Source of the DNA: Verrucomicrobiota bacterium
GTDB taxonomy: Bacteria; Verrucomicrobiota; Verrucomicrobiia; Verrucomicrobiales; Akkermansiaceae
Length of the DNA: 6,273 nucleotides
NCBI GenBank assembly: GCA_026397695.1
Contig: JAPLUJ010000680.1
Location: 1 to 6,273, forward strand
Reading direction: 5' to 3'
The notes beneath the pieces were generated by a model. That model was not told the origin of the DNA, made no database searches, and was given only the letters and a program-made list of their open reading frames with translations. The translations under genes were made by a program, and so were the position numbers. Within the stretch, counting starts at the first letter, position 1; each line of letters starts with the position of its first letter. This document shows positions 1 through 6,211 of the stretch, piece by piece.

Positions 1-329
1 CCTTCCGAATCGCGGTCGAGCCGCCCGACATGGTGGAGCGAGCGCAGCGATTCGGGCAGCAACGCGTAAATCGTCTCGCGGCCAAGTTCGTCCTGGCGGG
101 TGCAGACGTAGCCGCGGGGTTTGTGAAAGGCGACGATGGTCGCCTCGCGCGGCGTCACCCGTTTGCCATCGACGCGGACGTGGTCGCCCACGGCGATATT
201 AGCGCCCAGTTGGAGACACGGGCTGCCGTTCACTTCCACCCGGCCCGCCTTGATGAGTTGGTCGCACTTGCGGCGGGATCCCACGGCGCAGGAGGCGAGG
301 TATTTGTTGATGCGGGTGCCGTCTTTCAT
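1..329 (-). CDS. S4-domain rRNA pseudouridine synthase (RsuA/RluB family), C-terminus outside window
   Basis: Probably isomerises a specific uridine in rRNA to pseudouridine. Reading the minus strand from the ATG at 329 gives about 109 codons that run off the left edge. Residues 4-55 look like an S4 RNA-binding domain (TRINKYLASCAVGSRRKCDQ, then IKAGRVEVNG and VGDHVRVDGK). The catalytic domain begins around residue 65 with the family hallmark HKPRGYVCTRQDELGRETIY, and the last residues are GRLDRDSEG, where Asp105 is the expected catalytic aspartate. A stop codon seven codons upstream leaves no alternative ATG, so the start is secure, although no Shine-Dalgarno is visible. It lies 73 bases after the small basic protein on the same strand. 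Which uridine it modifies cannot be told from the N-terminal half, so I give no gene symbol. Confidence 0.9.
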   Translation of the reverse strand, partial: MKDGTRINKYLASCAVGSRRKCDQLIKAGRVEVNGSPCLQLGANIAVGDHVRVDGKRVTPREATIVAFHKPRGYVCTRQDELGRETIYALLPESLRSLHHVGRLDRDSE

Positions 330-352
330 GGCGCTGGGGCGGAATGCCTAAG

Positions 353-377
353 GCGCGAAACCGTGTGGGTTGCGCGC
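353..377 (-). other. Intergenic inverted repeat between small basic protein and pseudouridine synthase
   Basis: Read on the minus strand, GCGCG-C-AACC and GGTT-T-CGCGC can pair as nine base pairs with one internal C/T mismatch around a five-base loop (CACAC). It lies 26 bases after the stop of the small basic protein. No T-run follows it on either strand, so it is not a textbook intrinsic terminator. It could be a weak or U-less terminator, a processing or 3'-end stabilising hairpin, or chance in GC-rich DNA. Confidence 0.35.
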
Positions 378-402
378 GTGGAAAGGAAATCCAACCCGGA
401 AA

Positions 403-558
403 TCAACCCTCGTGTTTGGTCTTCGGAAGGCCCACGGGTGAGCGGCCGGCTTGCCATTCACCGCGCTCCCGGAGCAGTTTGACTCGCTCGAAACGCTTGA
501 GAACGGAACGCTTGCCACCTACCGTGGCGCTGGATTTGAGACTGTTATGCTTGGACAT
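403..558 (-). CDS. PVC-type small basic protein (putative ribosome-associated)
   Basis: A 51-residue, strongly basic protein starting MSKHNSLKSS, with a core VLKRFERVKLLRERGEW (about residues 20-36) and ending in a GLPKTKHEG tail. This layout (MS.H.SLK, K.NVLKRFER-like core, GLPKTK end) matches the short 'small basic protein' family I recall from Chlamydiae, Verrucomicrobia and Planctomycetes, which has been suspected to be ribosome-associated; its function is not established. The frame is open upstream to 603, which would add 15 residues and overlap the end of nuoE. I chose the internal ATG at 558 because the family starts MS.H at that point. It sits between nuoE (35 bases upstream) and an rRNA pseudouridine synthase, which fits a translation role for the left part of the window. 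The family call rests on pattern memory, not on a search. Confidence 0.82.
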   Translation of the reverse strand: MSKHNSLKSSATVGGKRSVLKRFERVKLLRERGEWQAGRSPVGLPKTKHEG

Positions 559-593
559 CGCCTGAGGTGGTTTAAAATCGCGGGAGGCGGAGA

Positions 594-1196
594 CTAGAAG
601 CATCCCGCGTCCATGGCAACCCGAAAATCGGGAAACTTTTGTTGGAGTAGCGCTGCCGCTTGATCGGCTGTGACGCCTTCGTGAAAATCATCGTTGACCA
701 TGCACACCGGCGCGGTCCCGCAAGAGGCCAAACATTCAGCGAATTCCACCGAGAAGGTTCCGCAGGGCGAGACGGCTATCGGATGGTGGTGCGCATCACA
801 TTGCGCACGGTCGATGCCGGTGAGTTCGCACAGGCGTGCCATCAGTTCGTAGGATCCGCCCATCGCACAGGACAGCGTGCGACAAACGCGGATGTGGAAT
901 TTCCCCGGTGCCGACTGCCGGAACCCGGGGTAAAACGACACGACCTCGAGTACCTGAATCAACTCGAGATCCAACTTTTCGGCGACCCACCGGATCGCCG
1001 GCGCGGAAATAAAACCGAACTTCTGCTGGACAAGGTGGAGCAGCGGCAGCATGGCGGAGCGCTTGCTCGCCGGATAATGGGCGAGACTCGCGGCAGCCTC
1101 GGCCTCCAACCCGGGCGTGACTTCAAACGGCGGGAAAAACTTCGTGCCGGGTGTCTCGGGCGAGGCGGTTTGTTCTGTGAGCAGGGAATGGGACAT
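594..1196 (-). CDS. nuoE: NADH-quinone oxidoreductase subunit E (NuoE, 24-kDa 2Fe-2S subunit)
   Basis: A 200-residue peripheral-arm subunit of respiratory complex I with a thioredoxin-like fold that carries the N1a [2Fe-2S] cluster beside NuoF. The helical N-terminal region is visible at residues 34-75 (HYPASKRSAMLPLLHLVQ, then a WVAEKLDL segment), followed by VLEVVSFYPGF at 82-92. The cluster ligands are intact: Cys105 and Cys110 in CRTLSC (C-x4-C), then Cys155 and Cys159 in ECLASC (C-x3-C), followed by GTAPVCMVNDDFHEGVT as expected. About 20 extra N-terminal residues and a short C-terminal tail are lineage-specific in appearance. The ATG at 1196 has a pyrimidine-rich leader with no Shine-Dalgarno. 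It follows nuoD by 43 bases, and the two are probably co-transcribed. nuoF, its direct partner, does not follow. Confidence 0.96.
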   Translation of the reverse strand: MSHSLLTEQTASPETPGTKFFPPFEVTPGLEAEAAASLAHYPASKRSAMLPLLHLVQQKFGFISAPAIRWVAEKLDLELIQVLEVVSFYPGFRQSAPGKFHIRVCRTLSCAMGGSYELMARLCELTGIDRAQCDAHHHPIAVSPCGTFSVEFAECLASCGTAPVCMVNDDFHEGVTADQAAALLQQKFPDFRVAMDAGCF

Positions 1197-1239
1197 CGGG
1201 GAATGGAGAGAAGTGTATTTTGCGGCAAGAAAAATCCCA

Positions 1240-2499
1240 TCATCGGTCGCACTCGCCCATGACGAAATCGAGCGAGCCGAGGATGGCCGGGATGTCCGAG
1301 ACCATGTGCCCCGGCAGCAAGCGCGAGACGATGGACAGGTTGCAGAACGAGGGGCTGCGGATCTTCAAGCGGTAGGGCACTCCCCCACCCTTCGAGTGAA
1401 TGTAGAAACCCAGCTCGCCCTTAGGGTTTTCCGCCGCGAAATAGACCTCGCCCGCGGGGGCGTCAATGCCCTGCGTGGCAACGATGAAATGATGGATGAG
1501 CTCCTCCATCGACATCATCACCTTTTCCTTGTCAGGCAGCATGCCCTTCGCCTCCGCCAGATTGATGGGACCGGATGGCATGGTGTCAATCACCTGGCGG
1601 CAGATGCGGATCGCCTGGCGGATTTCCTCCTTGCGGATCTGATAGCGCGCGTAACAATCGCCCTCGTCCGCGACCGCCACATCAAACTGATAGTTCCCGT
1701 ACCCCAGATAGGGACGATCCTTGCGCAGGTCACGCGCCACGCCGGAACCGCGCAGGTTCGGGCCGGTGAGCCCCCAGGCAATCGCGGATTCGCGGGTGAT
1801 CACACCCACGTCGATCATGCGGCCAAGGAAGATTTTGTTGTTGTCTAGCAGCTTGGAAATTTCCCCGAGGGCGACCTCGCACTCGTCGAGGAATTTGCGC
1901 ACGGCAGCATCGAAGCCGGGCGGCATGTCGCGGAGTTGCCCGCCGACGCGGGTATAGGCGGTGGTGAAGCGCGCGCCGGTGAGTTGCTCGCACAGGTTGT
2001 GCACCTTCTCGCGCTCGGTCATGGTGTAGAGGAAAACCGTCATCGCGCCGACATCCATCGCGCACACGCCGACTCCCAACATGTGGGAGGAAATGCGCGC
2101 GAGCTCGCAACACAGGACGCGCAACGCCTGACCGCGCGGCGGCAACGTCCAGCCCATGAGTTTTTCCACCGCACAGGCATAAGCCACGTTGTTGGCAAGT
2201 GGCGCAAGGTAGTCTAACCGATCCGTGTAAGGCACGAACTGGTTGTAATGCATGTTCTCGGCGATCTTCTCGTCGCCGCGGTGCAGGAACCCGACGTCGG
2301 GATCCGCCTTGCGGACGACCTCGCCCTCCAATTCGAGCACCAGCCGCAGCACACCGTGGGTCGCCGGGTGAGATGGCCCCATGTTGAGGACCATGCGCTC
2401 GCCGACCAAATCGTCGGTGCCGGCCTGATAGGGCTCAGCCGTGCGGGCGGCCCGGTCGATGGGATCGTGAGCCTCGATTGCAATAGTGGATTTGCTCAT
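1240..2499 (-). CDS. nuoD: NADH-quinone oxidoreductase subunit D (NuoD, 49-kDa subunit)
   Basis: A 419-residue complex I subunit that builds the quinone-binding cavity at the junction of the peripheral and membrane arms. It is related to the large subunit of [NiFe] hydrogenases but lacks the nickel-ligating cysteines. Hallmarks include LNMGPSHPATHGVLRL, whose HPATHG histidines are residues 44 and 48 and belong to the quinone site; DRLDYL, with Tyr97 as the conserved quinone-contacting tyrosine; and the typical end LLPGHMVSDIPAILGSLDF closing with GECDR. Length and both ends fit a complete gene. The frame stays open to a GTG at 2532, but I place the start at the ATG at 2499, which has AGGTG eight bases upstream. 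Upstream lies an unrelated ATPase instead of nuoC, and nuoE follows after 43 bases. Confidence 0.97.
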   Translation of the reverse strand: MSKSTIAIEAHDPIDRAARTAEPYQAGTDDLVGERMVLNMGPSHPATHGVLRLVLELEGEVVRKADPDVGFLHRGDEKIAENMHYNQFVPYTDRLDYLAPLANNVAYACAVEKLMGWTLPPRGQALRVLCCELARISSHMLGVGVCAMDVGAMTVFLYTMTEREKVHNLCEQLTGARFTTAYTRVGGQLRDMPPGFDAAVRKFLDECEVALGEISKLLDNNKIFLGRMIDVGVITRESAIAWGLTGPNLRGSGVARDLRKDRPYLGYGNYQFDVAVADEGDCYARYQIRKEEIRQAIRICRQVIDTMPSGPINLAEAKGMLPDKEKVMMSMEELIHHFIVATQGIDAPAGEVYFAAENPKGELGFYIHSKGGGVPYRLKIRSPSFCNLSIVSRLLPGHMVSDIPAILGSLDFVMGECDR

Positions 2500-2507
2500 G
2501 CCGGTGG

Positions 2508-2512
2508 CACCT
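2508..2512 (-). promoter_or_regulatory. Ribosome binding site deciding the nuoD start
   Basis: AGGTG on the minus strand sits eight bases before the ATG at 2499. This is the clearest Shine-Dalgarno-like match in front of any gene in the window, and it favours the 2499 ATG over the in-frame GTG at 2532. Confidence 0.45.
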
Positions 2513-2559
2513 GAATAAGCACCGAATCTCACGCGCTGCGCAAGGGGTTAGTTAATATA

Positions 2560-3972
2560 TTACTGGCTGCCCCGGCCGTAGCGTTCAAGGAATTGCCGGA
2601 GCAGACCGTCCACACGATCCGTGTCCAAGACCTCGGATGGTTTTTCGGCAGACTGGGGGGGAACCGCCAGCGCGGCCTCCTCAGGCACCACCGGAGGGGT
2701 CACGGACGCAGGCTCCGGGGTGTCTGCGCGAGGCTCGTTCACGGCTGCGGCATGGATTGCCGTATCCATTGCAACTTCAGGTGGCGGAGGTGGCGGAGGT
2801 GGCGGAGGTGGCGCGGGGATTTCACCCGGTGACGATTCCAGCGCATGGGATACCAGCGGCGCATCCATGGCCGACGCACGCAACCATGCAACCCCGGCGG
2901 CACGAATCAGCCCGCGGGCGTAAGTTCCCGCTGCGGCGCGATCAACATGTGCTAGCAGCCGCGTTCCCAACCCGGGCACGCGGGATTCCAGCAACGCCAG
3001 CATTTCGTTCTCGGTCAGCGGGTTGAGTTCTATCACAACCTCCGAAAGACGGTCGCTCAGCCCGTCGCTGAGACGCGGCAGAAACGCGTTCTGCCAGATG
3101 TCCTGGTTGAGGGAGAGAATGACGTCGAGCCGCGCCACCGACTGGCGCAGCGCCCCGATGAATGCCGCCAGTTTGAGGGCGGCGGTTTCATCCGCGGCAA
3201 ATCCTTCGAGATTGTCGGCCACCAGCACCACGCGCGTCACCAGGGCTAACAGACTGAGCAATGCCTCCAACCGCTCCAGCAACTCTCCATCCCCGGGATG
3301 CCGCCCGTGAACCGCGTCTGACAAGATCCGATGGCGCATGGAATTTTCCACCGGAGCGGCCACAAATTGGAACAACGCCTCGACCCAGAACGCCACTTCA
3401 CGGATCGGCAGATCGCAGCGGTGCGCCAACTCCACGCTGAACCGTTGGCCTAACACCTCGAAGTTTTCGCGCGCCCAATGGGCGGTGACGGCATTCGGAT
3501 GATGGAAGTCAAAGATCTCGATCGGCCGTGTGCGCAACGCCGTAAGCGCCTCATCGCAATCCTGGCAAGGCACCTCACCGGTACTCACCAACGGTTGTAA
3601 CGCCAAGGCAAACAGCCGGCGCCCCACCATATCCATAACACATAGCCCGCTCGAACCTGGCAAGGGACGCAATAAACGACACAACGCGTCGTCAAGCACC
3701 GTGGTCGCTTCAATCTTACTGCCATGGGCCGCATGCAACGGAATGAACTCGTGACTCGCCCCGAGGTGGTGCTGAATGCGCGAAAGCAAATGCGTTTTCC
3801 CGTGGCCCGCCCGCGGCGCGCGCAACATAATACACCGCCCGGGTTGCTCCACCGGAACCGCGAGAATATCGTGGAGAATCTCATAGGCTTGGCGGTTCAC
3901 CGCGTCCGCATGCGCAATGGGAAGGTGCCCGAGAGATTCAAACAGGGATTGGAACGGATGCTCGTTAGACAT
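2560..3972 (-). CDS. Uncharacterised AAA-like P-loop ATPase with poly-proline linker
   Basis: A 470-residue soluble protein of unknown function. Starting at the ATG at 3972, a Walker A-like loop PRAGHGKTHLL occupies residues 53-63, with Lys59 and Thr60 at the nucleotide site and Pro where the motif normally has Gly or Ala. A Walker B-like strand VVLVADNLEGF (248-258) has Asp-Asn in place of Asp-Glu. ILSLNQD (285-291) resembles a sensor-1 strand, and LSDRLSEVVIELNPLTENEM (305-324) resembles the ORC/Cdc6 or STAND 'R...I.L.PLT..E' region. A CxxC pair lies at 136-139. After about residue 385 comes an 11-proline run (388-398), then a Pro/Ala/Glu-rich, probably disordered stretch, and a C-terminal amphipathic segment VDGLLRQFLERYG. 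I see no membrane segment. The frame extends to a TTG at 4026, but the ATG is preferred; neither has a Shine-Dalgarno. It lies 60 bases upstream of nuoD and 102 after the symporter. The ATPase fold is well supported; the biological role is unknown. Confidence 0.8.
   Translation of the reverse strand: MSNEHPFQSLFESLGHLPIAHADAVNRQAYEILHDILAVPVEQPGRCIMLRAPRAGHGKTHLLSRIQHHLGASHEFIPLHAAHGSKIEATTVLDDALCRLLRPLPGSSGLCVMDMVGRRLFALALQPLVSTGEVPCQDCDEALTALRTRPIEIFDFHHPNAVTAHWARENFEVLGQRFSVELAHRCDLPIREVAFWVEALFQFVAAPVENSMRHRILSDAVHGRHPGDGELLERLEALLSLLALVTRVVLVADNLEGFAADETAALKLAAFIGALRQSVARLDVILSLNQDIWQNAFLPRLSDGLSDRLSEVVIELNPLTENEMLALLESRVPGLGTRLLAHVDRAAAGTYARGLIRAAGVAWLRASAMDAPLVSHALESSPGEIPAPPPPPPPPPPPEVAMDTAIHAAAVNEPRADTPEPASVTPPVVPEEAALAVPPQSAEKPSEVLDTDRVDGLLRQFLERYGRGSQ
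2779..2813. repeat. 9-bp tandem repeat encoding a poly-proline run
   Basis: The unit AGGTGGCGG on the plus strand occurs three full times followed by eight of the nine bases of a fourth. On the coding (minus) strand it reads CCG-CCA-CCT in frame and gives most of the 11 consecutive prolines in the ATPase linker. Each unit is three codons, so a gain or loss of a copy changes the linker length by three prolines without a frameshift. Confidence 0.9.
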
Positions 3973-4074
3973 GGCGTGCAGCGTGCGCTTCGAACCAAGA
4001 GTGGCGGCCTTTTCCCGCTTGCACAAGAACAGAGGGAAAAAAACGTGTTGCGGGATTTTCTCCAGAGGCTGCGC

Positions 4075-5907
4075 CTAAAACGACCAGATCAGCGGAATCA
4101 GCAGGCAACCGGTGATCCAGCAAATCAGATCCAGCGGAATGCCGACGCGCAGGAAGTCGCTGAACCGGTAGCCGCCCGGGCCATAGACCATCATGTGCGT
4201 CTGATAGCCCATCGGCAGGGCGAAGGCGGTGGAAGCGGCCACCGTCACGGCCATGATGAATGGTCGTGCATTCACGCCGAGTTCGCCGGCCAAAGTCACC
4301 ACGATCGGGATCATCATCACGGCGGTGGCATTGTTGGACAGCACTTCGGTGATCAGGAGCGTAAGTAAAAACACCAGCCACAGCATCACCAACGGCAGAT
4401 TTTCCCGCGGCACCAGATTTTCCGTTAGATCAACCATGCCGTGTGCCAGCCATTCGGCGGTGCCGGTGTTTTGCATGGCTAGCCCGAGCCCGAGCAACCC
4501 GTAAAGCATCAGCAGCACCTGCCAATCAATGCTGGCATACGCCTCGCGCGGCGTCACCACCCGCAACCATAACAAAGCCAGCGCGCCGACCAGCGCCGCA
4601 TAGTGGATCGGGATGGCCGGCACCCACGGATAGATGCGGTGGAAATAATCCGTGAGCGTGGCTGTCAGCACCACGCCGACCAGCGAGGACCAGGCCAGAA
4701 TCACATGGTAGGGACGATGATGGCGCGCTTGCTCCGGCGTGGGTTCGTCCGGCATGTCGGTCATCACGAAATCACGGCTGGCCTCGAGCGCCTCAAGGTT
4801 GTGGTGTGCAGTGATGACCAGCAGCGTGTCACCGGTTTCAAGCGACAGCTCGGCGAGGCGGCCGGTGATGTTCTCGCCGTTGCGATGCACGGCGAGAACC
4901 ACGCTGTTATAGCGCTGGCGGAAATCCGCGTCGGCCAGGGTGAAATTGGTTAGCGAGGACTCGTCGCGGATGACCAGTTCGGTGACAATGCCACGCACCG
5001 TGGAGAGCACCTCCGCACCGATCCTGGCGAACAAGGCGTCGGGCTTCGCGGCCCCGCCACGACGACGGTGCAGCGCGATCAGAAAGCGGTCGTTGGTTTC
5101 CACCCGGATCGAGGACAAGGGCAGCATCACGCGGGCGCCGTTGCGGCGGACTTCCATGATGTGGATGCCATCCGCCAGGTTGGCCAGCGGGGTCTCGGCA
5201 AACGCTTTGCCAATCAGGGGCGAATTGCGGCCGATCAGCAGGTGATAGAGCGGTGTGGCGCGATGGTCGATATCCAGACTGCCGGTGATCGATGAACGCG
5301 CTGGAATGAGCTTCGGCCCGCAAATCGTCAAATAGGCAATGCCGGCAAGCGCCAGCGGAATTCCCAACGGCGTCAGCTCGAACATCGACATCGGTGCCAC
5401 ATGCAGATCGCGCAGCGCGCCGTTGACTAACAGGTTGGTAGAGGTGCCGATGAGCGTGCAGCACCCCCCCAGAATAGACGCGTAGGAAAGCGGCATCAAC
5501 AGACGCGACGCCGGAATATCCTTGGATCGCGCAAAGCCGAGGGTCACCGGCAACAAAATCGCCACGATCGCCGTGTTGTTCATCCACGCGCTGAAAAACA
5601 CGGTCACACAGGAAAACGCCAGAATCGCCCAGCGCGTGTTGCCGGATAGCCGGTCGCGCAGGACGCGCCCGATGTGATCAACCGCACCGGAATGTTCCAA
5701 CGCACCACCGATGACAAACAACGCGGCTATCGTCAGCGGCGCCTCGTTCTTGAACACCTCCGTCATCTTCACGGGATCCACCAATCCGAGCGCCACCACC
5801 AGACACAAAATCGACAGCGCGAGCACGTCCGGCGCGGCCCATTCGCGGATGAACGCGACCAGCGTCAGCGCGATGACCAGCAGCGTGAGGAAAATCTGAG
5901 GCGTCAT
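4075..5907 (-). CDS. SLC13/DASS-type anion:sodium symporter with two RCK_C (TrkA_C) domains
   Basis: A 610-residue inner-membrane transporter, probably moving an anion such as sulfate or a dicarboxylate with sodium. Two homologous membrane halves flank a cytosolic insert. The first half carries AWMNNTAIVAILLP (about 107-120) and the re-entrant loop motif CTLIGTSTNLL (150-160). The second half carries the matching EVLSNNATAVMMIPI (521-535) and ALPMGYQTHMMVYGPGGYRF (563-582). The insert (about 219-370) holds two RCK_C-like domains, at 219-279 (LIGRNSPLIGKAF onward) and 306-369 (ending LETGDTLLVI), which in related proteins are thought to bind a regulatory ligand. The frame is open upstream to 6024, but that extension crosses a candidate terminator and a heptamer repeat. 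I chose the ATG at 5907, where a hydrophobic helix follows immediately (TPQIFLTLLVIALTLVAFI). An in-frame ATG at 5943 is the alternative. Substrate cannot be assigned from sequence. Confidence 0.92.
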   Translation of the reverse strand: MTPQIFLTLLVIALTLVAFIREWAAPDVLALSILCLVVALGLVDPVKMTEVFKNEAPLTIAALFVIGGALEHSGAVDHIGRVLRDRLSGNTRWAILAFSCVTVFFSAWMNNTAIVAILLPVTLGFARSKDIPASRLLMPLSYASILGGCCTLIGTSTNLLVNGALRDLHVAPMSMFELTPLGIPLALAGIAYLTICGPKLIPARSSITGSLDIDHRATPLYHLLIGRNSPLIGKAFAETPLANLADGIHIMEVRRNGARVMLPLSSIRVETNDRFLIALHRRRGGAAKPDALFARIGAEVLSTVRGIVTELVIRDESSLTNFTLADADFRQRYNSVVLAVHRNGENITGRLAELSLETGDTLLVITAHHNLEALEASRDFVMTDMPDEPTPEQARHHRPYHVILAWSSLVGVVLTATLTDYFHRIYPWVPAIPIHYAALVGALALLWLRVVTPREAYASIDWQVLLMLYGLLGLGLAMQNTGTAEWLAHGMVDLTENLVPRENLPLVMLWLVFLLTLLITEVLSNNATAVMMIPIVVTLAGELGVNARPFIMAVTVAASTAFALPMGYQTHMMVYGPGGYRFSDFLRVGIPLDLICWITGCLLIPLIWSF

Positions 5908-5940
5908 GGGGAAACCGCCCGTACGGGTGGCGGCTCCTCC
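5908..5940 (-). promoter_or_regulatory. Leader hairpin directly before the symporter start codon
   Basis: In minus-strand RNA, GGAGGAGCCGCC (5940-5929) can pair with GGCGGUUUCCCC (5919-5908) around a nine-base loop (ACCCGUACG). The stem is twelve positions long with one A/C mismatch and two G-U pairs, and it ends directly at the ATG at 5907. The GGAGGAG segment is Shine-Dalgarno-like but is about 25 bases too far from that ATG when unfolded, and it would be buried in the stem when folded. Its G-U pairs become C/A mismatches in the opposite strand, so the structure is better as an RNA of the coding direction. The regulatory meaning is inference; it could also be chance in GC-rich sequence. Confidence 0.35.
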
Positions 5941-5977
5941 CATGAACCGCCTGCCGCCCTTTGGCAAGCCCGGGATG

Positions 5978-5999
5978 AAAAAACGACCCCGCAGGGATC
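5978..5999 (-). terminator. Candidate intrinsic terminator after the small lipoprotein gene
   Basis: Read on the minus strand, GATCCC and GGGGTC pair as a six-base-pair stem (one U-G pair) with a UGC loop, followed by one G and six T residues (5983-5978). It lies 56 bases after the stop of the lipoprotein gene and 70 bases before the symporter ATG. It would separate the two transcripts unless read through. The stem is short, so its strength is uncertain. Confidence 0.5.
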
Positions 6000-6002
6000 C
6001 CC

Positions 6003-6040
6003 AATCCCAAATCCCAAATCCCAAATCTCAAATCTCAATT
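6003..6040. repeat. Intergenic heptamer tandem repeat
   Basis: Three perfect copies of AATCCCA are followed by two copies of AATCTCA and a partial copy, at exact seven-base spacing on the plus strand. The minus strand reads (TGAGATT)2(TGGGATT)3. A degenerate sixth unit (GATCCCC) precedes it at 5996-6002 and overlaps the candidate terminator. It is AT-richer than its surroundings and lies wholly between genes. Confidence 0.9.
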
Positions 6041-6055
6041 GGAAGCGCGCCACGC

Positions 6056-6211
6056 TCAGCGGGCGTGTTTCCCTGCTGGGGCCGCCTGCTCCGCCGCGTC
6101 GCCCGCGTGCTCATGGAGCTGCTTGGTGCCGTTTGGGCCTTCGAATTCATGGCGTTCACAGGAAACACCCGCCACCGCCACCACCCATATCCACAGCAAA
6201 ATCAGTTTCAT
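6056..6211 (-). CDS. Small putative lipoprotein
   Basis: A 51-residue protein with a short positively charged start (MK), a hydrophobic stretch LILLWIWVVAVAG and then Val-Ser-Cys, giving a lipobox-like site at Cys18; Gly at the -3 position is not the usual Leu or Val. The mature part starts CERHEFEGPNGTKQLHEHAG and ends with an Ala-rich, His-containing tail (AAEQAAPAGKHAR). I recall small verrucomicrobial hypothetical proteins with a similar ERHEFEGP.GTKQLHE core, but no function is known to me. An in-frame ATG at 6220 would add three residues (MGA) and has AGGG six bases upstream, so the start is uncertain by three codons. It is followed by a repeat and a candidate terminator, so it is probably its own transcription unit. 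Confidence 0.65.
   Translation of the reverse strand: MKLILLWIWVVAVAGVSCERHEFEGPNGTKQLHEHAGDAAEQAAPAGKHAR

Noticed and set aside
30..482. Plus-strand open frame of 150 codons at the left edge
   Set aside because: It is antisense to the pseudouridine synthase, whose S4 and catalytic motifs read cleanly on the minus strand, and it also crosses an intergenic hairpin.
567..571. His in the symporter GYQTH motif, residues 567-571 of the protein encoded at 5907-4075 (coordinates here are residue numbers)
   Set aside because: Related SLC13 proteins often have Asn at this place, but as far as I recall His also occurs in the family, so I do not treat it as a defect.
660..1848. Two overlapping plus-strand open frames of 200 and 243 codons (660-1262 and 1117-1848)
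   Set aside because: They lie antisense to nuoE and nuoD, whose protein motifs are unmistakable. Long antisense frames are expected in GC-rich coding DNA, and their translations show no recognisable domain.
2513..2562. Promoter before nuoD, using TTGCGC at 2543-2538 and the AT-rich TAATATATTAACTAA patch
   Set aside because: TTGCGC lacks a convincing -10 at proper spacing (CTTATT matches only half the consensus), and the AT-rich patch lies upstream of it, so no promoter can be defended.
3973..4074. T-run (seven T on the minus strand, 4037-4043) after the symporter as a terminator
   Set aside because: I could not find a stable stem directly before the T-run, so there is no support for an intrinsic terminator here. 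The rest of this spacer shows nothing recognisable.
5908..6024. N-terminal extension of the symporter up to 6024
   Set aside because: The extra residues are translated from the terminator and the heptamer array, and the protein has a natural membrane-helix start at the ATG at 5907.
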